NCBI GenBank assembly: GCA_031763025.1
Contig: JASSKH010000045.1
Span: 1-64,000 of the forward strand
From: Macrocystis pyrifera
Taxonomy: Eukaryota; Sar; Phaeophyceae; Laminariales; Laminariaceae
Length of the DNA: 64,000 nt
Direction of reading: 5' to 3'
Below, piece after piece: positions 58,296 to 64,000 of the stretch; positions within the stretch are counted from its first letter, which is position 1; every line of letters begins with the position of its first letter. The notes under the pieces are model-generated. The model saw only the letters and a list, made by a program, of their open reading frames with translations, searched no databases and was not told the DNA's origin. The position numbers and the translations under genes were made by a program.

Positions 58296-58685
58296 ATGCA
58301 TGAGACGACTACACCCCCCCCTGTCCCCGCCAAGCAGGGGGGGCATCGTAATCGCCGTACGTCGGCCCAACGGCGACTGGTGAGGCCAGTCTTCCGGCTG
58401 AGAGGTGGTGAGGCGCCCAAAGAAAATGAGACGGCAGGAGCTCCTAAGTGGAATATGAACATTTTCGGATGGAGCCCGGAGAGCGAGAGCGATATCAAAG
58501 CCAGGGAAGAGTCGATAAGAAAGAGACACCAGGAGATGGAGGAATCGGAGGCAAGAGAAGAGCTCCGGAAGGGCAGAGAGGATAGGCTGGAGCGTGAGCT
58601 AGAGGAAACGGGGGCGAGGGAAAACGAGGAGCAGGTGGAGGGTGGCGGCATCCTCGACTCCTTGTTGTCCGGTACGTTGCGTTGA
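58296..58685 (+). CDS. Charged coiled-coil reading frame, 129 residues, unassigned
   Basis: From ATG at 58296 the frame reads a proline/basic N-terminus (TTTPPPVPAKQGGHRNRRTS), then RLVRPVFRLRGGEAPKENE, then a long Glu/Arg-rich helix (IKAREESIRKRHQEMEESEA and on) that looks like a coiled coil, ending GGGILDSLLSGTLR. Composition is unlike the flanks. The 190-bp repeat starts 12 bp after the stop, so it may be the 3' end of a transposon's ORF. It could also be a terminal exon whose upstream exons I did not find. Confidence 0.42.
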   Translation: MHETTTPPPVPAKQGGHRNRRTSAQRRLVRPVFRLRGGEAPKENETAGAPKWNMNIFGWSPESESDIKAREESIRKRHQEMEESEAREELRKGREDRLERELEETGARENEEQVEGGGILDSLLSGTLR

Positions 58686-58696
58686 GGTGGGGAGCA

Positions 58697-58885
58697 GGGG
58701 GCGGGGAGGTGTACCCATGTAACGCATGGCCGCATTATAGTTGTATGGCCATAGACATAGACCCTCGCATCCCTACACTGCCGGGACGGAGCACATGCGT
58801 TTTCCGTCCTCCAGTTAGACATTGCTTGCACCAAGCGCGAAGCGCGGTGGGGTGTTGAGGGATCCGCATGAGGGGCGAACTTTAG
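58697..58885 (+). repeat. 190-bp dispersed repeat, copy 1
   Basis: Shares AGACCCTCGCATCC, TGCCGGGACGGAGCAC, TTGCACCAAGC, GAAGCG and GGGG...GATCCGCATGA-type sequence with 62915-63095, in the same order and direction. Probably the tail of a transposable element; the family is not known. Confidence 0.75.
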
Positions 58886-59365
58886 TCTACTAAGAAAAAC
58901 GTATCAGTCGGACCTTTTCCCTCCTCGATACCATCGTGGAATGAATTAAGGGGGGAGGGGTTAGGCCAACCATTCTTGACTGACGGGCTCCTCGACTGAG
59001 CAAACACAGTGTAGTAGTGTCTAGACTAACCCAACACCTTTGCCAATCTCATTTGTTTTTCGTCGCTCTGGCCGGGCATATAATTTTAGGGTTAGTAGTA
59101 GCATCAGATCACAAATGGGGATTATATTACCGGGCGGAGGGGTGCAGAGTTACAGTCGTCCTGTGTGTTTATATATCTAGCCCGTGGAATTCTTCGAGCT
59201 GACGATATTTCTCTGAACCGCTTATTGAGTGAGGTACGGAGCTCTTCAACTCATAGCCCTAACCCATAATACTTCGGTGCACCCATATGATATCATGGAA
59301 TCCTTCGCCGGCAGAGGTGGGGTTGGAGGTGCAAATATGCTCTTATTCAGCGGCCGCGATTTCAC
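58886..59365. other. No gene recognised
   Basis: Short frames only; a single TTAGGGTTAG word near 59085. Confidence 0.4.
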
Positions 59366-59420
59366 CCCCAACCCTAACCCTAACCCTAACCCAAGTAGTT
59401 AAGGGTAAGGGTTAGATGCT
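59366..59420. repeat. Telomere-like tract with inverted partner
   Basis: CCCCAACCCTAACCCTAACC continues to CCCTAACCC, and after AAGTAGTTA the inverse word GGGTAAGGGTTAG follows, making a short inverted arrangement. Confidence 0.82.
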
Positions 59421-60930
59421 AGGAGATACCAGGTACATAGCTGTTTGAGCCCTTGACTGACCCCCCCCCTCGCACCAATATTTGTATTACGGTACGGTAG
59501 TATTACGGTAGTATTACGGTAATTATCATTGGGATCGAAGGCGAGTTCCTGATTTACACGGCGCTGTTCAATAGGGACCCCTTTCGAAATGGCTGATGCG
59601 ACAGCCCGACCGACCAGGATCCACCAATGCATACAAGTTGACAACAGCCACAAAAAATCTTGCAGGGCGAGTTCCCAGCTACAGTTGGGCTATCTTTATT
59701 ATGGTAAAAAAGACCTCGACTCGCTCACAAGACCGGTCTCCAAGCGTATTTGGTGGCGAGCGGGGGGGATGCCCAACCGGAATGACAAACTGTTTCAGCA
59801 GATACGCGGTTGTGCTTTTATTCTTGTAGAGGCACGTGCGACAGTTGGACAGAGGGTGTTTTCAACTGCCTGCCCGCTTGCGCGCCTGGTCGGAGTATCA
59901 CGAGCGCCGTTTTGCTGAGGCCTCTTGTCGATTGCATACCTACACCCCACACTGCCCTTTGGACCGTGCCCTTGAGACGTGCTGCAAGTTTCACTGTAAG
60001 GCCCACCCTGCTGACCGGGAAATGGACAAGCTCTGCTCTGGATGTAGTTGTGGCACCTGCTAGGATTCAGCTCTGTTGAACGTGCTTTGGATACTCGAAT
60101 CGAGCGTGTTTTGGGTACTCGAAATAACCAGGGTTTTTTTTTTCCTTTTTCGTTCTCATGCAAATATCGTTTCCGTGATCCCATTCAAACAGTTCCCGAA
60201 GAAATCTTGATATCCTGCACCCATCCCAACAGCTCCCGTGAAAATGTCTGATTTCCCGTGGTTTTCCATTCCCGTTCCGTAAATTCCGGGGAAATGTCGA
60301 GTTCCGTGCAAACCAAAACTGTTGAAAAAAGTAGTTCCCGCGGGATCACCAAACGTATATCATATGAATACATGAATACGCGTATTACATCTTGAATTAA
60401 AAACATGACATCATGTATACGTACCTGATATATAGGTACGGGTACTCGTGGCGTCGTTCGGTGTCAGGGATAAGATAAAGTTATACTTTGTAATTTTGTA
60501 ATTTTAAAGGTTATATTGTTATGTTATACCAGGTATATTATACTGGCATCAAGATCCTAATCTAATATACATTGTATTTTTTTTTTTTTTTGTAAGTAAG
60601 TATAACATACATAAATCATTGAAAGATATTTTGAACACTTAATGAAATAAATGAAACAATAAAAAAATAAAAATAAAACTACGTTGTTTACGTGTCCATA
60701 TATTGAATAAGAAAAATACAAAACGACCACATTATTACCATCCCCGCAGCCGAACGCCATCTCAGAAGATGAAGGCCACAAAGGTCCGTGTTCCGTGTGT
60801 GCCTTCAACGATTCATCGACACAACCGGAAGACAGAGAGCGGCCCGGCAGCACGACCACTGCCTAGGCCACCGCCCCGGGTTAGGGTTGAGGGATCATTG
60901 TCTGCTGGGGGCTAAAGACCTCGTGAATTC
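59421..60930. other. No gene recognised
   Basis: Contains TATTACGGTAG triplicate near 59490-59520, several frames without domains, a T15-type run near 60577, and A/T-rich DNA. TACCAGGTA occurs at 59427 and 60527. Confidence 0.4.
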
Positions 60931-61180
60931 TAGTGGTGGCTGGTTCCCGCGGGAAGATTTCCTTACGGCTACGGTTACGGTTACGGTTACGGTGACCGGT
61001 TACGGTTACGGAGACTGGTTTCCGCGGGAAGCTTTCCTGTGATGGCCGCTTCCCGTGCAAAAAATCCGGTAAATTCACGTGGTGACTAGTTCCGTCGGGA
61101 AGGGTTCCCGTGGAGACCAGTTCCCGTACAAAAAAAAAACGCGAATTCGCGTGGTGGCGAAATCCCGCTGGAAAAAATCC
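60931..61180. repeat. TTCCCGCGGGAA-based repeats and (TTACGG)n
   Basis: GGTTCCCGCGGGAAGATTTCC, a run of about six TTACGG units (60963-61010), then TTTCCGCGGGAAGC, GTTCCGTCGGGAAGG and GGTTCCCGTGGAGACC. Similar words occur at 60190-60350, 11160-11345 and 10050-10100. Confidence 0.65.
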
Positions 61181-62029
61181 TAAGACAAAAAAATCGTACC
61201 CGAGGAGGGCCCTCTGGAAATAACATACATCACACCGATCTGTTTTTGCGATGAAGCGCAAGGCACCGGTCTGACTCTCTTCGGCACCGTGCTACCCTGG
61301 TAGCTTTTTGGGGCCCGAGGGCCATGGTTGTAGGTGCGCCATAGCCCCGGAGCTGTGTCGTGCGCTGCAACAGGCTATGGTGCAGAAAGCCAGTTGCTCA
61401 GACTGCATGCTTTCAAAATAAACGGATTTCCACAAAAATAGGTACCTGGTATACGTGTTCTTGTTGGGAATGGGGAACGTCATCACGTGACGTCCAAAAC
61501 ACACACGTGAGCCGCACCTGCGTCACGGTGATGTTGATGTGATGTGTGACCGTCATTAGACATATCGCGGTCGTTTTGCTGTGTCATACTACATAGGGCC
61601 ATTAGATGCTGTGTCACATCGGCGGTTTCACGGTGTGAATGCTTACTGCAATGTATCAAAATACAGGTAGGTAGGCGTTCTCTCGTAGGGGATAGGGGAC
61701 GTCGTCACGGCCAAACTTATGTGGCATACGACCGTCAGTAGACATATGCTGTATCGGGAGCTGTTTCACATCGGCTTCACCCTACAAGCCGTCGCCCGGA
61801 CATGTAGGTATAGCCTGTTGATTTGTATTTTAGCTGAGTGTTGATGGCTGGTTGTGGCCGTCGGCGTGGTATCAGGTTGCAGGGTGAGCGCTGCCGGTGA
61901 CTTAAATATATATCAAGGGTCATCAGGATGACAAACGGGACCAGAGCGCTCTTGTCGTTTTCAAACACGTTTTAGAATATGTTTAAGCAAGTTTTGGTGT
62001 GTGATTGTCCGCCAGTAAGAGCTACGAGT
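61181..62029. other. No gene recognised
   Basis: Two similar stretches (ACCTGGTATACGTGTTC...GTCATCACGTGACG near 61443-61500 and CAGGTAGGTAGGCGTTC...GTCGTCACGG near 61665-61710, both followed by CATATGCTGT/GCTGTGTCACATCGGC-type words) suggest a diverged duplication of about 220 bp. No coding signal. Confidence 0.45.
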
Positions 62030-62125
62030 ACCCATTAGCACCCTTAGTACCCATTAGTACCCATTAGTACCCATTAGTACCCATTAGTACCCATTCAGAT
62101 CCGATGTCCATGTACCCATTCAGAT
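62030..62125 (+). repeat. 12-bp tandem repeat TAGTACCCATTAG
   Basis: About six units of TACCCATTAG(TA/CA), followed by a duplicated TGTACCCATTCAGATCCGATGTCCA-type word in two copies. Confidence 0.85.
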
Positions 62126-62205
62126 CCGATGTCCACTTTGTAAATGCTTCTGGTTTTAATTCCGTCATCTCTCCGTCTGCCGAAACGCGACCCAAACTCA
62201 ATCGA

Positions 62206-62226
62206 AACCCTTACCCTTACCCTTAG
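62206..62226 (+). promoter_or_regulatory. Telomere-like tract serving as a splice acceptor
   Basis: CCTTACCCTTACCCTTAG ends in AG exactly where a good reading frame starts. The C/T-rich strand of the repeat provides the polypyrimidine tract. Confidence 0.6.
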
Positions 62227-62441
62227 CGGGTGGATCGGTCCACCGGTCGGCCGAGAACAAGCGGCTGTGGCTGGATGTGGTGGAGGGGGCCGTGGGGGGG
62301 CTCTCCCTGATCATGGCGTCCTTGCACCCGCTTTGGCACTCCTTGAGAGGGATGTTTGGGCTGTCTCTGCTGTTCTACGGGGAGGAGTTCGCTACCCTGG
62401 CGTTTCACATCATTGTCTTCCGCCTCTCGGGCTGGAAGAAG
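62227..62441 (+). CDS. Internal exon of an unknown membrane protein
   Basis: Between acceptor CCCTTAG and donor AAG|GTACGAC lies a 215-nt open exon reading (x)GGSVHRSAENKRLWLDVVE, then GAVGGLSLIMASLHPLWHSL, RGMFGLSLLFYGEEFATLAF and HIIVFRLSGWKK. Two or three hydrophobic helices are present, with Arg/Lys at the ends. Codon use and boundaries look like a real exon, but neither the upstream nor the downstream partner was found (the next exon may lie outside the window) and I do not recognise the family. Phase is 1 in and 0 out. Confidence 0.6.
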
Positions 62442-62860
62442 GTACGACTTTTAAGGTGGAATAAAGTGTGAGTAATAAACTGGAAGATGTAGTGACACCG
62501 GCTGGAACAAAGGTACCTACACGGAAGGCGGTGGGAAAAATACGAGTAATGCGCGGTGAACGAATGCACTATGCATAGTAAAAAGGTGGAAGAAGGTGCT
62601 CCTATCGAGGGGGAGTAAGGTATTCGTGTAAAGGTGACAAAAGGCACTTTTGATAATGGAGGAAGGAGGTAAAAAGGTGAGGTGGGGTATGAGCAAGAAT
62701 CGGGAAAAAAGTTCGTAACAATCTAGAAGAAGGTACTCGTGGTAGGGTGGAAGAAGGTACACGTATCAAACTAGAATAACTACTAATATTTTTATGCTTG
62801 AAGTACTCGCATTCGTATTGCGGTGGAAGAAGGTATTCGCATTGCTGTGGAAGGACGTAC
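62442..62860. other. Probable intron with a repeated GTGGAAGAAGGTA motif
   Basis: The word GGTGGAAGAAGGTRCTCGTA and relatives (AAGGTGGAATAAAG, CTGGAACAAAGGTACC, GGTGGAAGAAGGTATTCG) repeats about every 40-60 bp down to 62850. It copies the exon-intron junction (GGCTGGAAGAAGGTACGAC) itself. Confidence 0.6.
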
Positions 62861-62914
62861 GCGCCATAAGGGTTGGGGTTAGCGTTGGGGCTAGCCATGA
62901 GGTGGTGCTGTAGG

Positions 62915-63095
62915 CGGGGCGGGAGGGGGGGGGGTGCACTCATTATCATGCATGGCCGTAGTCGTATGCCCATAGACCCTCGCATCCTTACAATGCCGGG
63001 ACGGAGCACGTCGGGTTTTCACCGACGAGGCAGACATCGCTCGCACCAAGCCCGAAGCGCCGTGGGGCATTGGGAAACCGCATGAAGGGTGAGCT
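62915..63095 (+). repeat. 190-bp dispersed repeat, copy 2
   Basis: Starts CATGCATGGCCGTAGTCG and includes AGACCCTCGCATCC, TGCCGGGACGGAGCAC and TCGCACCAAGC. Aligns along its length with 58697-58885. A degraded telomere-like GGGTTGGGGTTAGCG lies about 40 bp upstream, as near copy 1. Confidence 0.75.
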
Positions 63096-63559
63096 GCATC
63101 CTTCAAAGAATCGCTTTTGAAGCGGATTTTCTTGCATATGGACGACAACGTTAATCAATTGATTTATTTCCTGGTGTTGCCACTTCCTGAGACAGCAATG
63201 GGTTTACTATGTAACTGCTTCGTGGGTGCCTTACCATATACACCCTACGTGATACGATCATCCCCCTTGTGCTGAGTTATGGTTCTCCCCGGGGGGGAGT
63301 ATGAGAATACAGGAGCGCGTTGCATGGTAGTGGCTGCCGCAGCGGCAACTACCGCAATAAGCTGTCGGCGCGGGAAGGTCGATCATGATATGCACTCCAG
63401 GTATATTCCTGGGTGTTGATAAAATATTGCTATCGGACTTGCTCGTTCAGGTGTATTTGTAGGTGTGAGTGTAGGCGCGATATCGTTTTGAGCCAGTCGC
63501 GTGTTGAGCTGCCGATGATCCCCGGTCTATCGGTCCAATGGTCTCAACGATGAGGTCGT
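63096..63559. other. No gene recognised
   Basis: Nothing exon-like or repetitive was identified. Confidence 0.4.
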
Positions 63560-63960
63560 TGATACCCGCAGGTTTGAAGCGGATAGTGGTCTAGCGGCTA
63601 GCGTAACTGCTTTCCTGACAGCTAGTGGCATAGCGGATATATTAACTTAGGGTTAGGGCTAGGGCTAGTGTTCTAACCCCAAGTGTAACAACTGTTCTAA
63701 CAGCTATAATAGTGGCGTGGCGACAAGTTTAATGGCTGCTGATATCACTGTTAGTGTAACGACTGTTCTACCCTGTTAGCGGTGTATCGGCTATTTTTAC
63801 AGCTAGTGGTCTAACGCTTAGTATAACGGGTACCTGGTACTAAAGTGGCTAGTGGTGTAGCAGCTGATGATCCAACGGGTGGTGGAGGGACTAGCGTGGC
63901 GGCTATTTACAGATGTCTAACGGCTAATTCACTGATATATCGGCAACCGTTCCGGTGAGT
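63560..63960. repeat. Degenerate tandem repeat of GTGTAACGGCTAGTGG-like words
   Basis: Variants such as AGTGGTCTAGCGGCTAGCGT, AGCTAGTGGTCTAACGC, GTTAGTGTAACGACTGTTC and GGCTAGTGGTGTAGCAGC recur every 25-35 bp up to the window edge. A TTAGGGTTAGGGCTAGGG tract sits at about 63648-63668 and TACCTGGTA at 63831. Confidence 0.65.
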
Positions 63961-64000
63961 TGAACATGTGCAATGGCGAAATCCTGACCTGCGTGAATAA

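Overview
The window is nuclear DNA of a eukaryote with a repeat-rich genome, most likely a stramenopile and probably a brown alga. The evidence is one intron-rich succinyl-CoA ligase alpha gene with GT-AG introns, one cysteine-rich multi-membrane-span protein of a type I associate with brown algae and their relatives, a Ty1/copia retrotransposon, non-LTR retrotransposon remains, pogo-like and TTAA-flanked DNA transposons, and short TTAGGG-type telomere-like tracts in many places. The taxonomic call is an inference; no rRNA or organelle marker is present.

Layout. 1-2195: a decayed LINE-type reverse transcriptase. 2196-4700: pyrimidine-rich low-complexity DNA and a GC-rich minisatellite. 4701-12641: no recognisable gene, one 103-bp MITE and some biased-composition DNA. 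12642-13586: 3' part of a second LINE on the minus strand. 13770-24853, minus strand: a membrane-protein gene split by a complete 7.9-kb copia element (14536-22443). The copia LTRs have the same length (514 bp) and appear identical. They are flanked by the 5-bp duplication TAGCT, and removing the element restores the exon. 25-34.5 kb: a 32-bp minisatellite, a satellite of about 203 bp in two arrays abutting telomere-like repeats, and several MITEs.

35605-50099, minus strand: the best-supported gene, mitochondrial succinyl-CoA ligase alpha subunit. Seven exons join in frame to a 321-residue protein. Intron 1 is 9.4 kb and carries a pogo-like transposon (42206-44329), a TTAA-flanked element (45225-46103) and repeats built on GGGTACCC.

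51165-53005: an unusual field of degenerate palindromes based on TAACATWATGTTA, followed by a tandem repeat (53.3-54.1 kb). 54-64 kb is mostly repeats and unassigned DNA, with one convincing plus-strand exon of an unknown membrane protein (62227-62441) and one charged coiled-coil reading frame (58296-58685).

The succinyl-CoA ligase is a TCA-cycle housekeeping enzyme. The rest is mainly a record of transposition. I found no new multi-gene enzymatic system. The most unexplained signals are the palindrome field, the satellite/telomere-repeat junctions, and a 16-fold occurrence of the 9-mer TACCWGGTA where about 0.5 is expected by chance.
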